From Granulicella sp. L46 (GTDB lineage Bacteria; Acidobacteriota; Terriglobia; Terriglobales; Acidobacteriaceae), in assembly GCF_009765785.1 (NCBI RefSeq), contig NZ_LMUT01000025.1, positions 269,714 to 330,974 on the forward strand: a stretch of DNA of 61,261 bases, written 5' to 3'. Both the position numbers and the translations under genes were made by a program. This document shows, in pieces, positions 15,747 to 23,973 of the stretch (positions are counted from its first letter, which is position 1; every line of letters starts with the position of its first letter). The notes under the pieces were generated by a model, which was not told where the DNA came from, searched no databases, and worked only from the letters and a program-made list of their open reading frames with translations.

Positions 15747-17600
15747 CTACCGCGACTTCGCCTTAGGCTTAGCCTTCACCGCAGCCTTCACCGGAGGCTT
15801 CCGCCGCACCGGTTTCGCAGGCGCCGCCTTGCGCACCGGAGCAGCCTTCCGCACCGGAACCTTCGCCGCACTCTTCGCTACCGGCTTAGCCTTCACTGCA
15901 ACCGGCGCAGCCTTCGTCTTCACCGGCGCCGCAACCGCAGACTTCTCCTTAGGAGTAGCCACAGCTTCAGCCTTCACTGCGGGCGCAGGCACGCTCGCAG
16001 CATGCGTCTCCGCCGCGGCCCCCGCCGAACCCTCAGCACTCTGGCGCAGGGAGTGCAACACCACCCGCAACATCTCTTCCTCCGGCGCCGGCTTGCCCGT
16101 CCAAATCTCGAACTGCCGCGCACCCTGCTGCACAAACATCTCCACGCCCGTGATCACGGCAATACCCTTCTGCCGAGCCATCCTTAGCAACGGTGTCTCA
16201 ATCGGGTTATAGACCAGATCAAACACATACCGCGCATTGATCTCGTTGGCCTCCAGCGGAGACGCCGGCACACTCTTCGCCCCCGCCTTCACTGCTCCAG
16301 CCATCCCCACCGGAGTCGCATTGATGATCACATCAAACTGAGTCTTGGCCGCCACGTCGCGCTTGATCGCCTTCGCACCCGACTGCCTCGCCAGCTTCTG
16401 CGCAGTCTCTGGCGTGCGGTTAAGGATGTACACCTCCGCGCCCTTGTCACAACAACCAAACACCGCCGCACGCGCTGCACCACCGGCACCCAGCACCAGC
16501 ACCTTCGCGCCCTTCAACGACATCCGTCGTTCCAGCGGAGCCACAATACCCGCGACATCGGTGTTGAACCCGTAGAACTTCCCATCCTGCGCACGAAGAA
16601 TCGTATTCACCGCGCCAATCTTCGCCGAAAGCGCATCCGTCCGCTCCAGCAGCGGCATCACGTCCTGCTTCAGCGGCATCGTGATGCTCATGCCCTGGAT
16701 CGGCACCTCGCGCGCCAGCTTGAACAGATCATCAGCCTTCGATGTCTGTAGCCCCAGATACACAGCATTCACGGTCTCGCGCCGGAAAGCCGTATTCATC
16801 ATCAGCGGCGACAGCGAGCTCTTGATCGGATTTCCCGCAACGCCATAGATCTTTGTCGCTGCATCCACCTGGTCCACGCGGTACGTCTCAAGCAGCGTGC
16901 GCGCCGCGATCTGTCCCGGCGCGGTCTCTTCGCCTTGGCTCGCGGCAGCAAATGTAAACGCCGACCCAGCTCTCAGTCCAAGCACCCGAGAAATAATTCC
17001 CGGCTCGCCCATGCAAATCCCGACCACACTCGAGTTGCTCTCATCTTCGACGCGTTCCAGAAACTTCATCAGCGTGAGGTTGTCAGACAGCGACCGCGCC
17101 GTAGGCACAATCTTAATGAAATCGGGATGAAATGGCTTGATCCGCCCATACACCGAATCCAGGTCCTTGGTCGCATGGAAGTCGTGGTAGCTGATGATCA
17201 CCGCGGCCCCAGCCTCGCGCAGTTGGCTCATCGTGCTCTTGGGCAGCTTCTCGATCGACTCCAACTCAATATCGACCAGATGAAATCCAGCCGCAGCCGC
17301 CTTCAGCAAAATCTCAAGCGCCGCCGTCCTCGATCCATCGAACCGCCCGCCATTATCTTTCAGTCGGCATGTCGCAATCACCGTCGCTGCGCCATTCTCC
17401 GTTAAAAAATGTTTCAGCGCTGGCAGCGCGGCCAACGGTTTGGCCAGGTAATCCAGCCGAAACTCCAGAAAGGTGGACTCTTTCAGTACTTCCGTAGCCT
17501 TCTCGATCATCTCGTTTGGAGATGTACCGATGATGACCACACAAAGCTTTCCAATGCGGGAGCGAAGTAGGTGCGAGGCGATTTGAGTTGAATTATTCAT
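15747..17600 (-). CDS. aroDE: Fused 3-dehydroquinate dehydratase (type I) / shikimate dehydrogenase with histone-like tail
   Basis: A 617-residue protein of the shikimate pathway. Residues about 18-240 are a type I dehydroquinase, with the general-base His139 in SYHD and the Schiff-base Lys163 in FIKIVPTARS. Residues about 249-520 are a shikimate dehydrogenase: SSLSP at 261-265, catalytic Lys311 in MPLKQD, Asn-Thr-Asp 346-348 and the NADP loop GAGGAA at 371-376. One polypeptide would thus make dehydroshikimate and reduce it to shikimate. Residues 521-617 are almost wholly Ala, Lys, Pro, Val and Arg (AAPVRKAAPAKPVRRKPP), a histone H1-like basic tail not needed by either enzyme. Plants also fuse these two enzymes. 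The ribosome binding site before the ATG is weak. The gene stands alone. Confidence 0.95.
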   Translation of the reverse strand: MNNSTQIASHLLRSRIGKLCVVIIGTSPNEMIEKATEVLKESTFLEFRLDYLAKPLAALPALKHFLTENGAATVIATCRLKDNGGRFDGSRTAALEILLKAAAAGFHLVDIELESIEKLPKSTMSQLREAGAAVIISYHDFHATKDLDSVYGRIKPFHPDFIKIVPTARSLSDNLTLMKFLERVEDESNSSVVGICMGEPGIISRVLGLRAGSAFTFAAASQGEETAPGQIAARTLLETYRVDQVDAATKIYGVAGNPIKSSLSPLMMNTAFRRETVNAVYLGLQTSKADDLFKLAREVPIQGMSITMPLKQDVMPLLERTDALSAKIGAVNTILRAQDGKFYGFNTDVAGIVAPLERRMSLKGAKVLVLGAGGAARAAVFGCCDKGAEVYILNRTPETAQKLARQSGAKAIKRDVAAKTQFDVIINATPVGMAGAVKAGAKSVPASPLEANEINARYVFDLVYNPIETPLLRMARQKGIAVITGVEMFVQQGARQFEIWTGKPAPEEEMLRVVLHSLRQSAEGSAGAAAETHAASVPAPAVKAEAVATPKEKSAVAAPVKTKAAPVAVKAKPVAKSAAKVPVRKAAPVRKAAPAKPVRRKPPVKAAVKAKPKAKSR

Positions 17601-18119
17601 GCTGCAGTCGCGGTATGATAAACGCCGATCTCTCTCAATTGCAATAGGTTGGGTGTGATAATCCAGTTAAAGCCAAATTTCCCGAAGCCTCATACACTGG
17701 CTTTCCGCCATGGAACGCAATTCTCGTCGTTCGATGCACAGGGAAGTTCAAGGCCTTGCGAATCTTCACATACCTGCGCGATTGGACGTTCAGGACAGGG
17801 GAAGGTTGCAATTCATAGCTGAATTCCTGCAGAAACTACATGAATTCATCGGATTCTCCAATTCTTGAAATATGTGCAACCAATCCATCCCCTCGAGCGT
17901 CTGAAGTTACAACTGAGAGGCTATTCAATCTGTCCTACCTGAAGTAAGCTCCTCCTCTTTGCCCTTTTTTTGGGCGACCCCCCGGTTATTCCTCAGTTAA
18001 TCCCCTCCCCAAAGCCTCTCAAGGGCCCGCCAGAAAGCGGGCCCAAAACTTTTTAACCCTCTAAAATCCTTTGCTTACAGGCTCACTCCGCCGAAAGTCC
18101 CACCCTGTAAAATCCCCCT
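17601..18119 (+). other. 519-bp gap with a possible small transcript and 52-residue ORF
   Basis: An extended -10 (TGTGATAAT) at 17654-17662 precedes an ATG at 17710 that opens a 52-residue frame to 17868, rich in Leu, Phe and Arg (MERNSRRSMHREVQ...). A GC hairpin with T-run sits at 18023-18054. The ORF has no clear ribosome binding site and no -35 is evident, so coding is doubtful. A CCC-TTTTTTT-GGG stretch lies near 17962. Nothing else is recognisable. Confidence 0.3.
18023..18054 (+). terminator. Hairpin terminator upstream of pgeF
   Basis: GGGCCCGC and GCGGGCCC form a perfect 8-bp stem around CAGAAA, followed by AAAAC and five T. No assigned gene lies upstream on the plus strand, so it would end only the putative short transcript from about 17.67 kb. 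Confidence 0.55.
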
Positions 18120-19175
18120 ATGCGTCGCAAGACCACCCCGCAGCCGAAGCCCTCCCAACGACCAGCCAACCCCGACGCAACTCTCACGGCCGCAGGCCTC
18201 ACCCACGACACCCGCCGCTCGACCAAACCATCCCCATCCGCCCCAAAACCCTCCCCACCCGACACCCGCCGCCGCTCCACCCCGGGCATCCTCGCCGTCC
18301 CCACCTGGAGCGCGCACCCCTGGCTCATCGCTGGATTCAGCACCCGCCAGGGTGGTCTCTCCACCGCCTACGCCGCCGGCGGCCCTCCCGAACAAAACCT
18401 CGGCTACACCCCAGAGGACGCCCCCGCGACCGTCGCCACAGCCCGTCAACGCTTGGTCGCAACCCTCACAAAATCCTGCAAGCCCGTCCCCGACCTCATC
18501 ACCATCCGCCAATGCCACACCGGCATCATTCAAAGAGTCAACGCCGCCGACCTCCCACTCACCACACCCGCCGGCAAAGCCCTCCTCCGCGGCGACGCCC
18601 TCTACACCCGCGATCCGAACATCCTCCTCGGCATCCTCACCGCCGACTGCGTCCCCGTCCTCATCGCCGACACCCGCACCCACGCCATCGCCGCCTTCCA
18701 CGCCGGCTGGCGCGGCACCCTCGCCCGCATCGTCGAGCGCGGCATCGGCACCCTACGTCGCGACTTCGGCTCCCGCCCCCAGGACCTCATCGCCGCCATC
18801 GGCCCCTCCATCGGCGCCTGCTGCTTCGCCGTCGGCGAAGAAGTTCGCCACGAGTTCGAAAGCCAGTTCGCCTACGCACCCTCGCTCTTCTCCGAGGTCT
18901 ACGACGCCGACCCCATCCGCGAAAAGTATCCGATGCTCTTCCTAACCGCCCGCGCCCCCGGCCACTCCAACCTCGGCCCCCAGATCCACATGGACCTCTG
19001 GGAAGCCAACCGCCGCCAGCTCCTCGACGCCGGCCTCAAGGCCTCATCCATCACCCTCATCGGACACTGCACCGCCTGCACCCGTCTCCGCGACGGCCGC
19101 CGAAAATACTTCAGCCACCGCGCCGAACAAGGCTTCACGGGCCGCATGCTAAGCATCATCGGAACTAAGAACTAA
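18120..19175 (+). CDS. pgeF: Peptidoglycan editing factor / YfiH family (DUF152, laccase-domain) protein
   Basis: A 351-residue protein. The first 60 or so residues are a low-complexity Pro/Arg/Lys/Thr extension. The DUF152 domain follows, with the zinc-site residues His in IRQCHTG, Cys in LTADCVPV and His in FHAGWRGT. The C-terminal part has SIGACCFAVGEEV and a Cys pair in HCTACTR. YfiH/PgeF enzymes remove mis-incorporated L-Ser from peptidoglycan precursors; other members were reported as purine nucleosidases or polyphenol oxidases, so the substrate here is open. The family is usually about 240-260 residues, so the extension is unusual. The last five codons overlap a heptamer tandem repeat. 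Confidence 0.92.
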   Translation: MRRKTTPQPKPSQRPANPDATLTAAGLTHDTRRSTKPSPSAPKPSPPDTRRRSTPGILAVPTWSAHPWLIAGFSTRQGGLSTAYAAGGPPEQNLGYTPEDAPATVATARQRLVATLTKSCKPVPDLITIRQCHTGIIQRVNAADLPLTTPAGKALLRGDALYTRDPNILLGILTADCVPVLIADTRTHAIAAFHAGWRGTLARIVERGIGTLRRDFGSRPQDLIAAIGPSIGACCFAVGEEVRHEFESQFAYAPSLFSEVYDADPIREKYPMLFLTARAPGHSNLGPQIHMDLWEANRRQLLDAGLKASSITLIGHCTACTRLRDGRRKYFSHRAEQGFTGRMLSIIGTKN

Positions 19176-19225
19176 GAACTAAGAACTAAGAACTAAGAAC
19201 TAAGAACTGAGAACTGAGAACCCAG
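19163..19225. repeat. Heptamer tandem repeat (AACTAAG) at the pgeF 3' end
   Basis: Nine 7-bp units: six AACTAAG, two AACTGAG and one AACCCAG. The first units encode the last residues and the TAA stop of pgeF; the last lie just before the convergent permease stop. Similar heptads occur at 25998-26038 and 28253-28287. Confidence 0.9.
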
Positions 19226-19232
19226 AACGGGC

Positions 19233-20999
19233 CTAAGCCGCCTTACACAACTCCAGCAGCAACTCCTCGCGATGATCCAGCGCGAACCGATCGATGGTCT
19301 TCAAACTCTGCAAATAGAACCCAACGCCCACCGCCGCGAACACCGCAAAGATAGGCACCAGCGCCCACAACGCATGCAGCCAGAAGCACAAGAAGAAAAT
19401 CCCCGCCGCCACACCCGACGACACCATCAGCACCGCCATCGCAATCAGGCCGCTGACCTGCGACGCCTGCCGCCGCATCGCCTTCTGCAAATCCATCTTC
19501 TTCGGCGAAGTAATCGACCGCTGGTTGCCGAAGATCATATTCACCGCCAGCGTCCCCACGGCCCAAAAGATCGCGGCGACCGCCGTCTGCAACGAAGGCA
19601 CCCCCGCCATATAGCTGACGATCACGAAGATCAGCACGATCTCCACCCCCGCCATCGCCGATCCCAGCAGGTTCTTCGCCAGCAGAATATCCCGCATCCT
19701 CACCGGCGCCATAAAGTAAAACTGCGCACCCGTCGTCTCCATCCCCAGCGAGTTATAACTCAGCGGACAGATCGCCAGCAGCGTGTACGCGACAGCCACA
19801 GGAAATACCCATATCGAACCCGTACTTGACCGTGTCGCAAACTTGCCCGCAAAGATCAGCACCAGGAAGATCGGCATCACCAGCCCATACAGAATCCCCG
19901 TATTCCGCCGCACATACAGAATTTCCTTGTTCAGCACGGCCTCAATCACCGCCCACACCCGCGCTCCGCCAGCAACCGCAAATTCGTTCGCCGCAGCCGC
20001 CGTCGTCCCCACCGCAGCCACGCTCACGGGAGCAACCGCTGTTCCACCCGAAACCCTCAAGGCCTTCGTCGTCTTCCTCGCAACCACACTAGCCCCATCC
20101 GACAGATTCTCACCGCGGAATTCCGTCCGCATCCGCAGCGCAAACACCAGCAGGAACAGTCCCGCCCAAAGCGACGCCGCCACCGTATATCCCGCAAACC
20201 CCACAACCGACGCCTGGTTCGCCTTCGTCAGCGACGAGCTCGCCAGCTCTGGAGGCAGTGGCTTCAGCCACGGCTGCGCGCGCGCAATCAGCGGCCCCAC
20301 AAACCCAAACCGCTGCTGCGACACGGCATACGCGTGCGTCCGGTGGTTGTGGTTATACGCCGGGTTGAACGTAAAATTCGCCCACTGAATTCCCAGCGAC
20401 CCCATAAAAATAATCGCCGTAAATACCTCGCGCGCGCGCCGCGTCGACAGCCACCGATCCACCCACGCAAAGATCATCCGCGAGAACAGCACATTCGTCG
20501 CTGCAAACACCGCCATCGCAATCAGCGCATACACCCACAGCCTCGGCGCCGCCACCCCAATCCCCACCGCCACCGACAGCGACGTCAGCGTCCCCGCCAC
20601 ATTCGCCGGCGTCAGCAGTCCGAAGAACAGCCGTATCCCCACATACGTCTCCACCTTCAGCGGGAACCGAATCAGCTGTGTCGGATCAAACGTAGTCGTC
20701 GGCTGCCCCAGTTGAATATTCAGCAACTGGCAAAGCAGAAAAATTCCCCACAGCAGCCACGTAATCCACGCCAGGTGTCCCTTAGCGACAAAGAAGTAAG
20801 CCGCAAAACCGGCCCCCACCACAAACGCGAGCACCATCCCCAGGAACAGCACCGACAGCAGCACCATCCCCACCATCTCGCCGACGCCACCCTTGCGCCG
20901 ATAGCCGTTGCACATAATCCGCCAGCGCAGCCACGCAATCGCCCCAAACTGCGCCCGTGTCTGTGCCGCCGTCCACCCACCCCGCTCTAGCTCAGCCAT
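19233..20999 (-). CDS. ABC-2 type exporter permease
   Basis: A 588-residue membrane protein with about ten to twelve hydrophobic segments (for example MVGMVLLSVLFLGMVLAFVV near 43-62 and GLIAMAVLMVSSGVAAGIFF near the C-terminus). A central soluble region at about 290-370 carries an Ala/Val-rich stretch. It overlaps the upstream ATPase gene by 13 bp, so the pair forms one exporter. The substrate cannot be read from sequence; related acidobacterial and Gram-positive exporters are annotated only as ABC-2. The start ATG at 20999 lies inside the ATPase gene's 3' end, indicating translational coupling. Confidence 0.88.
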   Translation of the reverse strand: MAELERGGWTAAQTRAQFGAIAWLRWRIMCNGYRRKGGVGEMVGMVLLSVLFLGMVLAFVVGAGFAAYFFVAKGHLAWITWLLWGIFLLCQLLNIQLGQPTTTFDPTQLIRFPLKVETYVGIRLFFGLLTPANVAGTLTSLSVAVGIGVAAPRLWVYALIAMAVFAATNVLFSRMIFAWVDRWLSTRRAREVFTAIIFMGSLGIQWANFTFNPAYNHNHRTHAYAVSQQRFGFVGPLIARAQPWLKPLPPELASSSLTKANQASVVGFAGYTVAASLWAGLFLLVFALRMRTEFRGENLSDGASVVARKTTKALRVSGGTAVAPVSVAAVGTTAAAANEFAVAGGARVWAVIEAVLNKEILYVRRNTGILYGLVMPIFLVLIFAGKFATRSSTGSIWVFPVAVAYTLLAICPLSYNSLGMETTGAQFYFMAPVRMRDILLAKNLLGSAMAGVEIVLIFVIVSYMAGVPSLQTAVAAIFWAVGTLAVNMIFGNQRSITSPKKMDLQKAMRRQASQVSGLIAMAVLMVSSGVAAGIFFLCFWLHALWALVPIFAVFAAVGVGFYLQSLKTIDRFALDHREELLLELCKAA

Positions 21000-21799
21000 G
21001 TCAGCTCCTGTTCCGGATGCGCAGTCTCCCCCGCCTCGCCGCCCACCACGTTCAGAAAAATCTGCTCCAGTGTAATCCGCGCCTGCGGATCGCCCTCGGC
21101 CCCCGGCGTCAACCTTGCCTGGACACCCGCCCTCAACTCATCCAACGACTCATTCGCCACAATATGTCCGCGATTAATAATCGCAATGTGCGAGCAGAGC
21201 CGCTCCACAATCTCCAGCACATGCGACGTCAAAAAGATCGTCGCTCCCCGCGCGATCATGCTCTGCAACATCGTCTTCAGCGTATTAGCGGCAATCGCGT
21301 CGACGCCCTCAAACGGCTCGTCCAGAAACAGCACCTTCGGCCCATGAATCACCGCCGCCGCCAGCGCCAGCTTCTTTCCCATCCCATGCGAGTAGTCCGC
21401 AATCAATTTCTTTCCCTGGTCCGCCAGCCCCATAAACTCCAGCAGCTCGGTCGACCGCGCCTCCGCCGTCACCTTCTCCAACCCATACATCCGCCCCACA
21501 AACAGCAGATACTCGCGAGCCGTCAGCTTGCCAAACAGCGCCATGCCCTCCGGCACCACGCCAATCAACCGCTTCACCTCCACCGGGTTATAAAACAAAT
21601 CCTGCCCCAGGATCTGGATCGACCCCGACGTCGGCGCCAGCAGCCCCGTCAGCATCTTAATCGTCGTCGATTTCCCCGCACCATTCGGCCCAAGAAATCC
21701 AAAAAACTGCCCAGGTTCTACTGCAAGATCAATATGATCGACGGCCGTAAACCCGTCGAAACTGCGTGTGAGCGCGTGAGCCGCGATAGCAGGAGCCAT
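20987..21799 (-). CDS. ABC-2 type exporter ATP-binding protein
   Basis: A 270-residue ATPase. Walker A GPNGAGKST, the signature variant YSHGMGKKLALAAA (as in many ABC-2 ATPases in place of LSGGQ), the Walker B segment VLFLDEPFEGVD, and switch His in LTSHVLE are all visible. The ATG at 21799 gives MAPAIAAHALTRSF; an in-frame TTG 30 bases upstream is less likely. The C-terminal 50 residues extend beyond the ATPase core. It is coupled to the overlapping permease gene. The 5' end faces the divergent dioxygenase-esterase fusion across about 110 bp. Confidence 0.93.
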   Translation of the reverse strand: MAPAIAAHALTRSFDGFTAVDHIDLAVEPGQFFGFLGPNGAGKSTTIKMLTGLLAPTSGSIQILGQDLFYNPVEVKRLIGVVPEGMALFGKLTAREYLLFVGRMYGLEKVTAEARSTELLEFMGLADQGKKLIADYSHGMGKKLALAAAVIHGPKVLFLDEPFEGVDAIAANTLKTMLQSMIARGATIFLTSHVLEIVERLCSHIAIINRGHIVANESLDELRAGVQARLTPGAEGDPQARITLEQIFLNVVGGEAGETAHPEQELTWLS

Positions 21800-21912
21800 G
21801 ATTGCCGAGTGTACCAGCCACCCCCACAACCATCACCACCCCGAGATATGCTTTTCCGTCCTTCTCTACGCTCTACCCTCTATCCTCTACACTCGGTCTT
21901 AGAGGTCCCTTT

Positions 21913-23610
21913 ATGCCTGCACAGCCCATCGTCGGTCTCCATCACGTCACCGCCATCGCCTCCGACCCCCAGGCCAACCTCGACTTCTACACCCAGGGCC
22001 TCGGCCTCCGCTTCGTCAAGCGCACCGTCAACTTCGACGACCCCGGCACCTACCACTTCTACTTCGGCGACGACGCCGGCTCCCCCGGCACCATCCTCAC
22101 CTTCTTCCCCTGGCCCCGCGCCAGTCGCGGTACTGCCGGCGCCGGCGAAGTCACTCACACCGCCTTCAGCATCCCCGCCGCGTCCCTCGCCTACTGGGAG
22201 CAGCGCCTCGTCGACCTTCACATCCCCTTCACCCGCAGCCCCCGCCGCTTCGACGAAGAAGTCCTCACCCTCGCCGACCCCGACGGTATGAAGATCGAGC
22301 TAGTAGCTCACTCCAAAGCCGCCACCGCACACCCTCCGCGCTTCTCTGACGTCCCGGCCGAGCACGCCGTCCGCGGCTTCTTCGGCGTCACCATGCTCCA
22401 ACTCGACGCCACCGAAACCGCCGCCACGCTCGCCTTCATGGGCTTCCAGCAAATCGCCGCAGAAGGGAATCGCCTCCGCTTCGCCTCGCCCGCCGACTCC
22501 TCCGCTCTAGGCAACCACATCGACATCCTCGTCGACCCGCAAGCCAACTTCGGTCGCTCCGGCGCCGGCTCCGTCCACCACATCGCCTTCCGTGCCGCTA
22601 ACGATGAATCCCACCTCGAGTGGCGCACCACCATCACCGAACATCTTCCCGCCACCGAAGTCCTCGACCGCGAATACTTCCACTCCATCTACTTCCGCGA
22701 GCCCGGCGGCGTCCTCTTCGAACTAGCCACCGACAACCCCGGCTTCGCCATCGACGAGCCCCTCGAGTCCCTCGGCGAACGTCTCTGCCTTCCCCCCTGG
22801 TTCGAATCCCGCCGCCCCGAACTCGAGCAGCGCCTCGCCCCCATCACACTCCACAAAATTACTTCCGCCGCCACCACCTCCAGCGCTCCAGAAACTGCCA
22901 TCGCTGACCGGGTGCCCCCTCCGTCCGCGTCTTCGCCGACGAGCATGAAAGACAATGCCAGCGACCCTCACGCCAACGGCGAACTCTATCGCGCCGGCGC
23001 ACCTCTCGATCAAGCCACCGCCGCCGTCATCCTTCTCCACGGCCGCGGCGGAGCCGCCCGCGACATCCTCACCCTCTCCCGCGCGCTCGCCCCCGCCAAC
23101 TCTCCCATTGCCTTCCTCGCACCGCAAGCCGCCAACTCCGCTTGGTATCCCCAATCCTTCCTCGCCGACCGCGAAACCAATCAGCCCTTCCTCGACTCCG
23201 CCTTAGCCCGCGTCCATTCCATCGTCGACCTCATCTTGGCAGCCGGCATTCCCCTCGGCCGCATCGTCCTCGCCGGCTTCTCCCAAGGCGCCTGCCTGGC
23301 CACCGAGTTCATCGCCACCCACCCCGCCCGCTACGCCGGCCTCATCGCCTGGACCGGCGGCCTCATCGGCCCCCCCGACTCCAATCTCACCCACTCCGGA
23401 GACCTAGCCGGCACCCCGGCCCTCTTCGCCAGCAGCGACCCCGACGCCTGGGTCCCCTGGCCCCGCGTAGAAGAATCCGCCAAAATCTTCACCGCCATGG
23501 GCGCGCAAGTAACCCTCCGCCGCTACCCCGACAAGCCCCACTCCGTAAGCGGCGAAGAGATAGAACTAGGCCGCAAGCTAATAGAAAAAGCCCTCACCTC
23601 CACGAAATAA
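21913..23610 (+). CDS. Fusion of ring-cleaving VOC dioxygenase (MhqO-like) and alpha/beta-hydrolase (MhqD-like)
   Basis: A 565-residue two-part protein. Residues about 1-315 form a double VOC (glyoxalase-fold) domain with metal-ligand-type segments GLHHVTAIA, KIELVA, VHHIAF and GVLFELATDNPGF, as in MhqO/MhqA-type extradiol dioxygenases. A linker of about 50 Ala/Ser/Thr/Pro residues follows. The C-terminal 200 residues are a phospholipase/carboxylesterase-type hydrolase with oxyanion HGRGG, nucleophile GFSQGA, an Asp in SSDPDAWVP and His in DKPHSVS. In Bacillus subtilis MhqO and MhqD are separate proteins of the quinone-response regulon, so the fusion supports a shared task such as hydroquinone or catechol detoxification. 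The longer frame from 21802 is rejected. Confidence 0.85.
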   Translation: MPAQPIVGLHHVTAIASDPQANLDFYTQGLGLRFVKRTVNFDDPGTYHFYFGDDAGSPGTILTFFPWPRASRGTAGAGEVTHTAFSIPAASLAYWEQRLVDLHIPFTRSPRRFDEEVLTLADPDGMKIELVAHSKAATAHPPRFSDVPAEHAVRGFFGVTMLQLDATETAATLAFMGFQQIAAEGNRLRFASPADSSALGNHIDILVDPQANFGRSGAGSVHHIAFRAANDESHLEWRTTITEHLPATEVLDREYFHSIYFREPGGVLFELATDNPGFAIDEPLESLGERLCLPPWFESRRPELEQRLAPITLHKITSAATTSSAPETAIADRVPPPSASSPTSMKDNASDPHANGELYRAGAPLDQATAAVILLHGRGGAARDILTLSRALAPANSPIAFLAPQAANSAWYPQSFLADRETNQPFLDSALARVHSIVDLILAAGIPLGRIVLAGFSQGACLATEFIATHPARYAGLIAWTGGLIGPPDSNLTHSGDLAGTPALFASSDPDAWVPWPRVEESAKIFTAMGAQVTLRRYPDKPHSVSGEEIELGRKLIEKALTSTK

Positions 23611-23619
23611 GCAGCCGCC

Positions 23620-23970
23620 TTTGCTGTTGCCGTTGCCCTAGCTTTTCTTTCTGTCATTCCCTCTGGGAATCTGCTTCTTCTGTTGCCCTCGCCGCCGCTG
23701 CCCTTGCATTTGTCCTTGCCTTTCTGGCTGTCATTCCGAGCGCAGCGAGGAACTTGCTTCTCGCTCGCGCAGCGAGCGCCCGTTCTTCTCTCCCATCATC
23801 ACGTCATCTCGACCGAAGCGCAGCGCAGCGGAGAGACCCCTGTATTGGCTCTTGCCCCTGTCCTCGCTCTTGCCGTTGGTGTTGCCTTCGCTGTTGCTGT
23901 TGCACCTGAGATAGGTCCGGGCTTCAGCCCGGACATCCACGCAACGCCCAAACATGGGCTTTAGCCCCGG
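23620..23970. repeat. Dispersed acidobacterial repeat block B
   Basis: Holds CTGTCATTCCCTCTGGGAAT, then CTGTCATTCCGAGCGCAGCG...GGAAC with a CTCGCTCGCGCAGCGAGCG hairpin, and a GTCATCTCGACCGAAGCGCAG element. A CCGGGCTTCAGCCCGG palindrome (about 23918) and GGGCTTTAGCCCC (about 23957) end it. This fills the gap between the fusion gene and edd; I see no gene in it. Confidence 0.8.
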
Positions 23971-23973
23971 GGA

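Noticed and set aside
18071-19168. 365-codon Pro/Arg/His frame overlapping pgeF
   Set aside because: Out-of-frame reading of pgeF on the same strand; extreme Pro/Arg/His content and no domain.
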